Of a stretch of DNA of 55,245 nt, positions 1-8,427 are shown piece by piece. Source of the stretch: an uncultured Lachnospiraceae bacterium. Lineage in GTDB: Bacteria > Bacillota > Clostridia > Lachnospirales > Lachnospiraceae. The position numbers and the translations under genes were made by a program. How positions within the stretch are numbered: position 1 is the first letter of the stretch; every line of letters starts with the position of its first letter. Under the pieces are notes generated by a model. That model did not search any database and had not been told where the DNA came from. It saw only the letters and a program-made list of their open reading frames with translations. Where the stretch lies: NCBI GenBank assembly GCA_910583835.1, contig CAJTYM010000027.1:1-55245 (forward strand). Direction: 5' to 3'.

Positions 1-90
1 CTTACCAAAAAGGAGCCATTTATTTCCAAAAACACAAACTTATTTACACTACCTTATAATTGTTATCCAGCGCATACAAAGGCGTTGTTT

Positions 91-1005
91 TTAGTTTTTT
101 GGGTATGTGGTTCCTTTGCTCACATCTTCAAGTGAAACCTTTGACCAGTCAAGTTCTGAGTTTTCAATGTCTTTAAACTTTTGTCCCAGGTATTCGGAAT
201 GGCAGTATAAACCGGTGACAATCTGTCCCTGCAGGTATTCACTGGAATCTTCAGAAAATTCTCCAGCGATTAAGTTGCTGCATCCCTTTTTGATACAACG
301 CATACCAAATTTCTCTGGAAAAAGTACGTCTAAAGCATTATCGCTGAACTGGAAAAAATGCCAAGGTCTCTCATGGCTGGAAAAAGAATAGTGTGTCTCA
401 ATAAAAATGTATCCATCTTTTTTTAGAAGCTTAATTATTTCGGCTGCTGCTTTCCAGGGCATGGCAAGATGTTCAAACACAGAGCTGGAAAATATAAGGT
501 CAAACTTTTCGTCAAAATAACTGCTCAGTTCATGTGCATCGCCTACTACGTCAACATTTTCCCCTTTATAATAATCAAATCCTGTATAAGCGGCATGGGA
601 AAACATGTCACGAAATATATTGCCAGTTACGTTGCGTGAACCTACTTCTAATATTTTTATTCCAGGTTTGTCAAAGCGTTCTGCAAGATATTTAATCCAA
701 TTGCCGTGGGCGATATCTTTGTCTCTGGGTACATTTCTATCTTCATATATCTTTGCGGCTAGAGAAAAATTAATTATATTATTTTCAATAAGCTGCTGAG
801 AAATCTCATGATATTTGTAGGTTGAGATGATGATTTTGTAAGCGCTGTAGTTTTTAAGGTATTCATTTAAAGAAATTACAGGTTTGCCGCAAAATAATTT
901 GCCGTGCATAGCCTGGTTATTGTCAATCACAGCTATCACATCATAAATACCTTCATTTATACATCTTTCTCCGATTATGCCAGCGCCAAATAGTACTACT
1001 TTCAT
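91..1005 (-). CDS. SAM-dependent methyltransferase with N-terminal Rossmann-like domain
   Basis: This 304-residue protein has two parts. Residues 1-90 start with VVLFGAGIIGE and continue with AVIDNN, which reads as a small Rossmann-like nucleotide-binding domain of the kind seen in PglD N-termini and in several other proteins of this locus. Residues 115-260 are a class I methyltransferase: motif I is KILEVGSR at 117-124, followed by an SSSVFEHL segment typical of Methyltransf_11 proteins. The methyl acceptor is unknown; the glycan context suggests a sugar or a lipid-linked glycan. It is transcribed away from the rest of the locus. The ATG at 1005 is preceded by GGAAGG about 12 bases upstream. 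The domain assignment is solid; the function is inferred. Confidence 0.8.
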   Translation of the reverse strand: MKVVLFGAGIIGERCINEGIYDVIAVIDNNQAMHGKLFCGKPVISLNEYLKNYSAYKIIISTYKYHEISQQLIENNIINFSLAAKIYEDRNVPRDKDIAHGNWIKYLAERFDKPGIKILEVGSRNVTGNIFRDMFSHAAYTGFDYYKGENVDVVGDAHELSSYFDEKFDLIFSSSVFEHLAMPWKAAAEIIKLLKKDGYIFIETHYSFSSHERPWHFFQFSDNALDVLFPEKFGMRCIKKGCSNLIAGEFSEDSSEYLQGQIVTGLYCHSEYLGQKFKDIENSELDWSKVSLEDVSKGTTYPKN

Positions 1006-1209
1006 TCGTATTGTCTGCCTTCCGTTAAAATTTCCATACTAAAAAAATAAAACTTATATAATAGTATATATAAGTATAAAAGTTTATGCAAGACATAATT
1101 TATTTTAATTAGAATGCCCATAAATTCAGCGTTTTAGAGGTTTTCAAAGATAATCCTGCACTTTTACTATTAATATTTGAAAAATTTCTTTTAATTTTAT
1201 ATTCTAATC

Positions 1210-1218
1210 TGTTATAAT
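1210..1218 (+). promoter_or_regulatory. Candidate extended -10 promoter for the glycan operon
   Basis: TGTTATAAT fits an extended sigma-A -10 (TGnTATAAT). No good -35 lies at 17 bases, as is usual for extended -10 promoters. It would drive the operon beginning at 1405. Confidence 0.45.
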
Positions 1219-1360
1219 AATTGCGCAGAGACACTTTTTTTGTTTGTTTTGTGGTAATTTAATTGTAACTTTTAAAAGTGTGTTTGCATTTTTTGTTTTT
1301 AATACAAAGTAAAACGCCAAAAAGATGGGAATACATAAATTTTGTAATACCATTATTTTT

Positions 1361-1381
1361 TGTCGAAAAAACTAATATAAT
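1361..1381 (+). promoter_or_regulatory. Possible 0A box next to a -10 element
   Basis: TGTCGAA at 1361-1367 equals the consensus Spo0A box (TGNCGAA) and lies 8 bases before TATAAT (1376-1381). A 7-mer occurs by chance several times in 55 kb, so the position is the only argument. The leader to the ribosome site at 1395 would be very short. Confidence 0.3.
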
Positions 1382-1404
1382 AAATATTATTCAAAGGAGA
1401 AAAA

Positions 1405-2592
1405 ATGCTGAAATATTTAATTTTAGGAGCCGGTCCAGCCGGCGTGACGATGGCAAATTGCCTGAAAGACCAGGGGGAAGAGAATTTCCTGGTGCTGGAG
1501 AAGGAAGAGAATGCCGGGGGCTTATGCCGCAGTGAGGAAGTTGGGGGTTTTCCGCTTGATTTTGGCGGAGGGCATTTCTTAGATGCCAGAAAGAGCGAAG
1601 GCCAGGAATACATATTGTCGTTTATGCCCCTGGAGGAATGGAATTATTATCCCTGTATTCGGAAGATTGATTTGGGCAGGGCTGTGATTGATTACCCGAT
1701 GGAAGCCCAGATATACCAGCTGCCGTTGGAAGATCAGGTGGAGTATCTGAAATCAATTGCCTATGCCGGAGCTAACCTGAATACGCCTATGCCGGAAAAG
1801 TTTGAAGAATGGGCGCATTGGAAATTGGGAGATAAGATTGCCGGGGAGTATTTGGTTCCCTACAACAAGAAGATGTTCGGCAGGTATTTTGACGAGCTGG
1901 GCACTTATTGGCTGGATAAATTGCCAACGGTCAATTTTGAAGATACGCTCTTAAGCTGCCTGGAAAGAAAAATGCACGGCAAATATCCGTCCCACGGCGC
2001 ATTTTACTATCCCAAGACTGCCGGTTACGGCGAGGTCTGGCACCGCATGTCAGAACGCGTGAAAGATAAAATCGAGTACCATGTGCAAGCTGTCAAGTTA
2101 GACTGCCAGGCGAATACCGTCAACGATACCTATAAGGCGGAATATATCATCAATACGATTCCCTGGACGGAATTTGATGAGATAACGGGCTGCGATTCAC
2201 AGATTGCAGGATATTGCAAAGAGCTGCCATATACCTCGTTGGAAGTAAGATATTTTGCAGAGGACAGGGAAGATAATGCCCATTGGGTGTTTTATCCGAA
2301 CCACGAGCTGCCCTATCACAGACGTTTTTACCGCAATAACTTTATCGAGGGCGGGCACGGCGGATTCTATGAGACGAACATGGAAAGGGTTGTGCCGGCA
2401 GAGGGGTGGAAGTATGTGAACCAGTATGCATACCCCTGCAATACCGTAAAGAAGAAAATTATGATTAGCGCAATTCTGCAGGAGATGGAAAAACATCATA
2501 TTTTTGGTGTTGGACGCTGGGGAGAGTGGGAACATTTCAATTCCGATACCGTGGTGAACCGTGTGATTGCATTATCGAAGAAACTTTTATAA
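1405..2592 (+). CDS. FAD/NAD(P)-binding amine-oxidase-like protein (UDP-galactopyranose-mutase-like)
   Basis: A 395-residue flavoprotein. The dinucleotide-binding motif GAGPAG is at residues 8-13, followed by an acidic residue at the end of the second strand (LVLEKE) and GGLCRS at 38-43, a signature of the protoporphyrinogen-oxidase/UDP-galactopyranose-mutase superfamily. Near the C-terminus GRWGEW followed by N-x-D matches the second FAD-contacting motif of such enzymes. In polysaccharide loci, relatives rearrange or oxidise nucleotide sugars. No exact substrate can be read; a true UDP-galactopyranose mutase is possible but not shown. The start is supported by AAAGGAG before ATG. It is the first gene of a plus-strand operon that continues to 9412. 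Confidence 0.72.
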   Translation: MLKYLILGAGPAGVTMANCLKDQGEENFLVLEKEENAGGLCRSEEVGGFPLDFGGGHFLDARKSEGQEYILSFMPLEEWNYYPCIRKIDLGRAVIDYPMEAQIYQLPLEDQVEYLKSIAYAGANLNTPMPEKFEEWAHWKLGDKIAGEYLVPYNKKMFGRYFDELGTYWLDKLPTVNFEDTLLSCLERKMHGKYPSHGAFYYPKTAGYGEVWHRMSERVKDKIEYHVQAVKLDCQANTVNDTYKAEYIINTIPWTEFDEITGCDSQIAGYCKELPYTSLEVRYFAEDREDNAHWVFYPNHELPYHRRFYRNNFIEGGHGGFYETNMERVVPAEGWKYVNQYAYPCNTVKKKIMISAILQEMEKHHIFGVGRWGEWEHFNSDTVVNRVIALSKKLL

Positions 2593-2654
2593 GGGAATAC
2601 TGATTAAATCAGCGTTTCCCTAACAGATAAAATCAAGGAAGTGAGGCGTAGGAA

Positions 2655-3950
2655 ATGACGATAGGAATCATTGGGCTTGGCTATGTGGGCCTGACATTTG
2701 CCATTGCCGCAGCGGATAAAGGCATTACCGTGTATGGCGTGGAAAAGGAGCAGCGGATTAAACTGTCTTTGGCAGATGGGCATGCGCATTTTTTTGAACC
2801 TGGCTTAGACGATAAAATTAAAGAATGCATGGGGAAAAAATTCTTCTGCGTGCAGGAGTTTCCCAGGGACGTGCAATTTGACGCCTTTATGATTACGGTA
2901 GGGACGCCGCTCTTTGAGCAGACAAAAGAGCCAAATTTTGACTATATTGTATCTTCCTTAGAGGCAATCAGCAACGTGTACAGCGGACGCGAGCTGGTTA
3001 TCCTGCGCAGCACTGTTTCCGTGGGCACCAGCAGGAACGTGGTACTGCCAAGGCTTAAGGATATGGCAGGAAATGCGGACTGTACGCCAATGATTGCCAT
3101 GTGCCCGGAGCGCACGGTTGAGGGAAAAGCGCTTGTGGAACTTACGACCCTGCCGCAGGTTGTCAGCGGGAATACGCTGCAGGCAGTATCACTGGCAAAG
3201 CAGCTTTTTGCCAGGATTACCTCCCAGTTGGTAGAAGCGCAGAGTTTGGAAGAAGCCGAATTAATCAAGCTCTACTGCAACATTTACCGGGATATGAATT
3301 TTGCCCTGGGCAATGTGCTCAATGTGGCTGCACAGACATTTGGGCTTGATGGCATCAGCGTTATCAGAAATGCCAACGAAGGTTACGCAAGGAGCAACAT
3401 TGCCAGCCCGGGATTTGTGGCGGGACCCTGCCTGGAGAAAGATGCCTATATCCTCATGAACAATATGCAGGAGGGGAAGAGCAAAGATTTCATATTTGCG
3501 GCTAGGCATTTTAACGAATCGCTGGAAGATGATGTTGTCGATTGGGCAGAGCATAAAATTGGCGCTCCCGCGCAGGAGAAAGAGCTGCTGCTGACCGGGA
3601 TGGCATTCAAAGGCGTACCGGAGACTTCTGATTTGCGCGGCTCCAGTTCCGTATATATCGCAAGGAAACTAAAAGAAAAAGGTTATAAATTGAGGTTACA
3701 TGATTTTGTTGCCAGACATGAGGAACTGCAGGCGTTAAATCTGGGGGAAGTGTACGAGGATTTAAACAAAGCCTGCGAGGGAATTGCAGGAATGCTGGTT
3801 TTGAATAACTGCAGCAGATATCATGCATTTCATTTTACACAGGCAATGGAGGGCGTCAGAATATTGGACGTCTGGGACTGCTGCGATGAATTAAGGGAAA
3901 GAGAAGAGAGAGACACGATTGGCAATATGTTGATAGAGGAGAAGATATGA
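2655..3950 (+). CDS. Nucleotide-sugar dehydrogenase (UDP-glucose/GDP-mannose dehydrogenase family)
   Basis: This 431-residue enzyme should oxidise the C6 alcohol of a nucleotide sugar to a carboxylate using two NAD+. Visible features are the N-terminal Rossmann motif GLGYVG at 7-12, the central region with ELIKLYCNIYRDMNFALGN, and the catalytic cysteine Cys259 in GPCLEKDAY. The C-terminal UDP-binding domain follows with MAFKGVPETSDLRGS. Length fits the family. Whether the substrate is UDP-glucose, UDP-HexNAc or GDP-mannose cannot be decided. The next gene overlaps by ATGA (3947-3950), and that SDR could act on the uronic acid product as a decarboxylase or epimerase. Confidence 0.88.
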   Translation: MTIGIIGLGYVGLTFAIAAADKGITVYGVEKEQRIKLSLADGHAHFFEPGLDDKIKECMGKKFFCVQEFPRDVQFDAFMITVGTPLFEQTKEPNFDYIVSSLEAISNVYSGRELVILRSTVSVGTSRNVVLPRLKDMAGNADCTPMIAMCPERTVEGKALVELTTLPQVVSGNTLQAVSLAKQLFARITSQLVEAQSLEEAELIKLYCNIYRDMNFALGNVLNVAAQTFGLDGISVIRNANEGYARSNIASPGFVAGPCLEKDAYILMNNMQEGKSKDFIFAARHFNESLEDDVVDWAEHKIGAPAQEKELLLTGMAFKGVPETSDLRGSSSVYIARKLKEKGYKLRLHDFVARHEELQALNLGEVYEDLNKACEGIAGMLVLNNCSRYHAFHFTQAMEGVRILDVWDCCDELREREERDTIGNMLIEEKI

Positions 3951-4951
3951 AAAGAGCGATAGTTACAGGAGGAAGCGGTTTCATCGGTTACCATCTGGCA
4001 GATTACCTGTCAGGGCAGGAGGGGATGGAAGTTACGGTGATTGATAATTTTGCGCGTGGGTGTTCCGATAGGATGTTCCAATCACTGATTGGGAAAGCAA
4101 ATGTTATTTTTATCCAGGCGGACATGACAGAGAAAGGGTTTTACCGCCAGCTGTCAGGGAAATATGATTATGTGTACCATCTGGCCGCCATCAATGGCAC
4201 GAAAAATTTTTATGAAAGGCCCTATGACGTCTTGCGGGCAAATATCCTGACCCTGATGAATATGTTGGAGTGGTGTACGCCGGATAATTGCGGGAGCTTC
4301 CTGTATTCTTCCTCGTCGGAGACGTATGCGGGCACAATCAATTGTTTTCTGGAGGACCATGCAGGGTATATCCCAACCAGGGAGGATATTCCCCTGACGA
4401 TAGATAACGTGCTCAATCCGCGTTGGTCTTATGGCGGAAGCAAATTGATTGGCGAGATTATTGCCGCCAACTATGGGCGGGTCAACCATCTGCCTGTAAA
4501 AATTATCCGCTACCACAACATATACGGACCGAGGATGGGATTTGACCATGTGCTGCCGGAGTTTATAAAAAGAATTTATGACGGCGAAAATCCCTTTACG
4601 ATTTATGGAGGGGAAGAGACGCGGGCATTCTGTGATGTGAGAGACGGCGTCCGCGCAACGGAGGCGGTGATGCTGTCGGAACGATGTGAGGGCGAAATCG
4701 TACATATCGGCAAGAGCGATGAGGAAATCAGGATTATTGATTTATTGAAAAAGCTGTTAAATATTGCTGGCAGGAATCCACAGATAAAGGTGGAACCGGC
4801 GCCCGAAGGCTGTGTGCTGCGCCGCTGTCCCTGTACCGATAAACTCTATCGGCTGACGGGATATCGGGCGGAGATTTCCCTCGACCAGGGTCTGCCGGAA
4901 ATTTATGAATGGTACATGAGAACATATCAAGAAATGGAGGGACAACAGTGA
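3947..4951 (+). CDS. SDR nucleotide-sugar epimerase/dehydratase
   Basis: A 334-residue extended SDR with GGSGFIG at 8-14, the active-site pair Ser124-Glu125 in SSSSETYAG, and the YxxxK pair Tyr162/Lys166 in YGGSK. A Ser-Glu pair (rather than Asp-Glu) is found in UDP-glucuronate decarboxylases and in GDP-mannose 4,6-dehydratases. Its N-terminus lacks the GxxGQDG signature of canonical Gmd. Two readings are open: it decarboxylates the product of the preceding dehydrogenase, or it supplies the 4-keto-6-deoxy sugar needed by the ColD-type enzyme that follows. Translational coupling on both sides (ATGA before, GTGA after) shows it belongs to the operon. Confidence 0.78.
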   Translation: MKRAIVTGGSGFIGYHLADYLSGQEGMEVTVIDNFARGCSDRMFQSLIGKANVIFIQADMTEKGFYRQLSGKYDYVYHLAAINGTKNFYERPYDVLRANILTLMNMLEWCTPDNCGSFLYSSSSETYAGTINCFLEDHAGYIPTREDIPLTIDNVLNPRWSYGGSKLIGEIIAANYGRVNHLPVKIIRYHNIYGPRMGFDHVLPEFIKRIYDGENPFTIYGGEETRAFCDVRDGVRATEAVMLSERCEGEIVHIGKSDEEIRIIDLLKKLLNIAGRNPQIKVEPAPEGCVLRRCPCTDKLYRLTGYRAEISLDQGLPEIYEWYMRTYQEMEGQQ

Positions 4952-6120
4952 AATACGGACTTTGCCAGTCATCCTGGGATGAAGAAGAATTGGCAGCAAT
5001 CAATGCGGTGGTAATAAGCGACATGTATACGATGGGCAGACATGTTACGGAATATGAAAAAGAGTTTGCCTTAAAGTTTGGCAGTAAATATGCGGTGATG
5101 GTCAATTCAGGATCCAGCGCCAATCTGGTGGCAGTTGCCGCCCTTGTCTATTCAGGAAAACTCAATGCAGGGGATGAGGTAATCGTGCCGGCCGTCTCCT
5201 GGAGCACCACGTATTTTCCTTTGGCGCAGTTTGGGCTGAAACTGGTGTTTGTGGACGTTGAGGCAGATACCTTCAACATGGATGTTTCCCAGGTCCAGGC
5301 GGCTGTCACGGACAATACAAGGCTGATTGTGGCAGTGAATCTTTTGGGCAATGCCAATAAATTTGCAGAGCTGACCCAAATCTGTGAGAGGGAACATATT
5401 ATCCTAATGGAGGACAACTGCGAGGCGATGGGCGCGGAGTATGAGGGCAGGCAGTTGGGGACGATAGGGACGCTGGGGACATTCTCTACTTTTTTTGCCC
5501 ATCATCTGTGTACGATGGAAGGCGGCATGGCAGTGACAAATGACCGCGAATTGTATGAGTATATGCTTTGCATCAGGGCGCACGGCTGGACGCGGAATCT
5601 CCCTCAGGACAGCTTGATTAATGAGACCAGTGACAATCCATTTTATGAGAAATTTAACTTCATCGTTCCCGGATTTAATGTACGTCCCTTGGACATGGAG
5701 GGGGCGATTGGCTGCTGCCAGATAAAGAAGCTGGACCGGATTATTGCCAACAGGAGGAACAACGCCGCCTATCTGTCTGAAAAGATAAAGGGTCTTCCGG
5801 GAATACGGCTGCAGACAGAAGTGGGCAAATCCTCATGGTATGGCTTTGGCATGATACTGGAAGACGGATTTGCCGACAAACGCAACCAGGTGGTCGGGGA
5901 ACTGGAAAAGGCGGGTATCGAGACCAGGCCAATCCTTGCAGGTAATTTTACGAGAAATAAGGCGATTGCATTTATGGATTACAGCATACCGCAGCCCTTG
6001 ACGAATGCGGACGTGATACATGACAGCGGATTTTATATAGGCAACCATCCGACTATTATCAACGACAAGATAGATTATTTTACAGAGACCATGGAAAAGA
6101 TTATGAAAGGGCTTGTTTAG
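4948..6120 (+). CDS. ColD-type PLP-dependent sugar 3-dehydratase (DegT/DnrJ fold, Lys replaced by His)
   Basis: The fold is that of DegT/DnrJ/EryC1 sugar aminotransferases, but the PLP-binding lysine is replaced: the segment reads AHHLCTMEGG, with the aligned residue His186 counted from the GTG start. This is the hallmark of 3-dehydratases such as ColD, whose equivalent is His188, and RfbH. The conserved RAHGWTRNLP and NVRPLDMEGAIG stretches follow ColD rather than RfbH, and the Fe-S cysteines of RfbH are not evident. Expected reaction: glutamate-dependent removal of the C3 hydroxyl from GDP-4-keto-6-deoxymannose. The start chosen is GTG 4948, with GGAGGG six bases upstream and overlapping the previous stop as GTGA; an in-frame ATG at 4909 lies inside the previous gene. 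About 390 residues. Confidence 0.82.
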   Translation: MKYGLCQSSWDEEELAAINAVVISDMYTMGRHVTEYEKEFALKFGSKYAVMVNSGSSANLVAVAALVYSGKLNAGDEVIVPAVSWSTTYFPLAQFGLKLVFVDVEADTFNMDVSQVQAAVTDNTRLIVAVNLLGNANKFAELTQICEREHIILMEDNCEAMGAEYEGRQLGTIGTLGTFSTFFAHHLCTMEGGMAVTNDRELYEYMLCIRAHGWTRNLPQDSLINETSDNPFYEKFNFIVPGFNVRPLDMEGAIGCCQIKKLDRIIANRRNNAAYLSEKIKGLPGIRLQTEVGKSSWYGFGMILEDGFADKRNQVVGELEKAGIETRPILAGNFTRNKAIAFMDYSIPQPLTNADVIHDSGFYIGNHPTIINDKIDYFTETMEKIMKGLV

Positions 6121-6123
6121 TGG

Positions 6124-7056
6124 ATGGAGAAGCATGAAAAAATATATGTAGCCGGGCACAGCGGAATGGCGGGCTCAGCTATTTTAAAGCAGCTGAAAGA
6201 GGAAGGGTATGGGAACATCGTTGTCCGTTCCCATGCAGAACTGGATTTGCAAGACCGAGCGGCCACCCTGTCCTTTTTTGAGCATGAGCAGCCGGAGTAT
6301 GTATTTTTTGCAGCCGGTCTGGTTGGAGGCATTGAGTTCAAACGTGAACATCCTTTGGATATGCTTAACTGCAACCTGAGGATGACTTTGAACGCGTTGG
6401 AGGCAGCCTGTGGCTGCCACGTCAAGGGATTTCTGAACATAGGCAGTATCCTGCTTTATCCCCAAAGCGATTGTGAGATTTATCGTGAGGAGGATATCGG
6501 CAGAATCGATTTGCAGGGCATCGATGCCCCCTATACGCTGGCGAAACTGACAGGTGCAAAATTATGTGAATATTACAGGCAGCAGTATGGATTTCCGGCA
6601 ATTACCGTGATACCCTGTAACTTTTTTGGGGAACATGCGCCCATGGGAAGCAACAAAGCGGGGGTGATTCCTGCGCTGATAGAGCGTTTTCATCTGGCAA
6701 AGGAGCGTCATGATCCGCAAGTCGTTGTGTGGGGGACGGGCAATGCCTGCCGGGAGTTTCTGTATTCCCAGGATTTGGCAAAAGCATGTATCTTTGTCAT
6801 GAATCATGCCAAAGATGAGTTTCTGTATAATGTCGGCAGCGGCGGGGAGATTACGATTCGTGAGGCGGCAATGACAATCAAAGAAGTGGTGAACTATCCG
6901 GGGGAAGTGGTGTTTGATGCGGGCAAGCCGGAGGGCAGACAGCACATGTGCCTGGATTCACAGCGTATCCATGACCTTGGCTGGCGTGCCGGGACTTCTT
7001 TTGAGGAGGCAGTGCGCAATACATATCAGTGGTGGCGTTCCAGGAAGGCGCTCTAA
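6124..7056 (+). CDS. GDP-fucose-synthase-like SDR reductase lacking the epimerase residues
   Basis: A 310-residue SDR clearly related to GDP-L-fucose synthase and ColC: GHSGMAGSAI at the N-terminus, AAGLVGGI, YTLAK with catalytic Tyr137 and Lys141, VVWGTG and REFLYSQDLA. Aligned with E. coli Fcl, Ser107 is kept (Ser108 here) but the two acid/base residues for C3/C5 epimerisation are changed: Cys109 becomes Leu110 and His179 becomes Gly180. It may therefore only reduce the 4-keto group, for instance of the ColD product, giving a GDP-3,6-dideoxyhexose without inversion at C5. It starts 3 bases after the ColD-like gene and precedes manC, consistent with a GDP-sugar branch. Confidence 0.8.
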   Translation: MEKHEKIYVAGHSGMAGSAILKQLKEEGYGNIVVRSHAELDLQDRAATLSFFEHEQPEYVFFAAGLVGGIEFKREHPLDMLNCNLRMTLNALEAACGCHVKGFLNIGSILLYPQSDCEIYREEDIGRIDLQGIDAPYTLAKLTGAKLCEYYRQQYGFPAITVIPCNFFGEHAPMGSNKAGVIPALIERFHLAKERHDPQVVVWGTGNACREFLYSQDLAKACIFVMNHAKDEFLYNVGSGGEITIREAAMTIKEVVNYPGEVVFDAGKPEGRQHMCLDSQRIHDLGWRAGTSFEEAVRNTYQWWRSRKAL

Positions 7057-7113
7057 GCAGCGTTTCCTGGGTGAACAAAATGGGAAAGCACAGGAAGGAA
7101 AGAGTGTGAAGAG

Positions 7114-8427
7114 ATGAATATCATATTGCTGTCAGGCGGTTCGGGGAAGCGTTTATGGCCCCTGTCCAATGACGTCCGTTCCAAACAGTTTATTAAATTC
7201 TTTGAGGGGGAAGAGGGGGAAGCGGAATCCATGCTGCAGCGGGTGTACAGGCAGATTCAGAAAGCTGCGCCCAATTCCACGGTGACGGTAGCGACGTCCA
7301 AATCGCAGACCTCAATAATCCGCAGCCAATTGGGAGAACAGGTGGGGATTAGCGTAGAACCATGCCGGAGAGATACGTTTCCGGCAATTGCCTTGGCAAC
7401 CTCGTATCTTCACGATGTCAGGGAGGTGAAGGAGGAGGAAGCCGTAATCGTCTGCCCGATAGACCCCTACGTGGAGGACAGTTATTTTGAGACTTTAGAG
7501 CAACTGGGGCAGCAGGCGGCAAAAGGAGAGGCTAATTTGGTGCTGATGGGAATCGAGCCCACCTACCCCAGTGAGAAATATGGCTATATCATCCCACAGG
7601 ATAAGGGGGAAATTTCTTCCGTTCAGACCTTTAAAGAAAAGCCGGATACGGAAACTGCCAAAAAGTATATAGCCAGGGGCGCGTTATGGAATGGCGGCGT
7701 ATTTGCCTATAAGTTAAAATATGTCCTGGAAAAAGCGCATGAGCTGATTGAGTTTAAGGATTATGCAGATTTATATGATAAATATGAGAGCTTGGATAAA
7801 ATCAGTTTTGATTATGCTGTGGCAGAACATGAGCCCAAGATTCAGGTAGTCCGTTATCGTGGGGCATGGAAAGATTTGGGCACATGGAATACGCTGACGG
7901 ATACGATGGATAAATCTGCCGTTGGGGATGCATTATTGGATGAAACTTGCGAAAATGTCCATGTCATCAACGAACTAGATATCCCGGTGCTGTGCATGGG
8001 GCTCAAAGACGTTGTCGTTTCTGCCGGTCCAGACGGCATCCTGGTCTCGGACAAAGCGCAGTCCAGTTTCATGAAGCCTTATGTGGACAAGTTGGACAGG
8101 CCTATCCGCTATGCGGAGAAGTCCTGGGGGAGCTTTCGCATTCTCGATGCAGAGGAAAACAGCCTGACGATTAAGGTGACGCTCAATCCGGGCGAGAAGA
8201 TGAATTACCATAGCCATGAGCGGCGGGATGAGGTGTGGAGCATTATTTCCGGCGAGGGCAAGGTAATTGTAGACGATATGGAACAGACAGTAACCGCCGG
8301 TGATGTCATCACCATGCAGGCAGGCTGCCGCCATACCGTCATCGCCAGGACGGTCTTAAAAATCCTGGAGGTACAGCTGGGTAAGGAGATCAGTGTCCAT
8401 GACAAACAGAAATTTGAATGGAAATAA
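7114..8427 (+). CDS. manC: Mannose-1-phosphate guanylyltransferase with C-terminal cupin
   Basis: A 437-residue enzyme that makes GDP-mannose from GTP and mannose 1-phosphate. The N-terminal nucleotidyltransferase signature GGSGKRLWPLS is complete, followed by PCRRDTFPAI and FKEKPD, the usual GDP-mannose pyrophosphorylase motifs. The last 110 residues form a type II mannose-6-phosphate-isomerase-like cupin with NYHSHERRDEVW and GEGKV, as in the bifunctional AlgA/ManC family. manA follows with overlap, so the isomerase step may be duplicated. It feeds the GDP-sugar enzymes upstream. No phosphomannomutase is present in the window. Confidence 0.93.
   Translation: MNIILLSGGSGKRLWPLSNDVRSKQFIKFFEGEEGEAESMLQRVYRQIQKAAPNSTVTVATSKSQTSIIRSQLGEQVGISVEPCRRDTFPAIALATSYLHDVREVKEEEAVIVCPIDPYVEDSYFETLEQLGQQAAKGEANLVLMGIEPTYPSEKYGYIIPQDKGEISSVQTFKEKPDTETAKKYIARGALWNGGVFAYKLKYVLEKAHELIEFKDYADLYDKYESLDKISFDYAVAEHEPKIQVVRYRGAWKDLGTWNTLTDTMDKSAVGDALLDETCENVHVINELDIPVLCMGLKDVVVSAGPDGILVSDKAQSSFMKPYVDKLDRPIRYAEKSWGSFRILDAEENSLTIKVTLNPGEKMNYHSHERRDEVWSIISGEGKVIVDDMEQTVTAGDVITMQAGCRHTVIARTVLKILEVQLGKEISVHDKQKFEWK

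Larger units (their letters stand above)
1006..1404. other. Divergent intergenic region with promoter elements
   Basis: About 400 A/T-rich bases separate two divergent genes. On the plus strand I see an extended -10 (1210-1218) and a second -10 TATAAT at 1376-1381 just after a TGTCGAA heptamer (1361-1367). No ORF or RNA gene is apparent. The upstream promoter would give a leader of about 180 bases. Confidence 0.5.

Noticed and set aside
3947..4951. Canonical GDP-mannose 4,6-dehydratase
   Set aside because: Lacks the GxxGQDG N-terminal signature; only the Ser-Glu pair is compatible, so kept as a generic SDR with this as one option.
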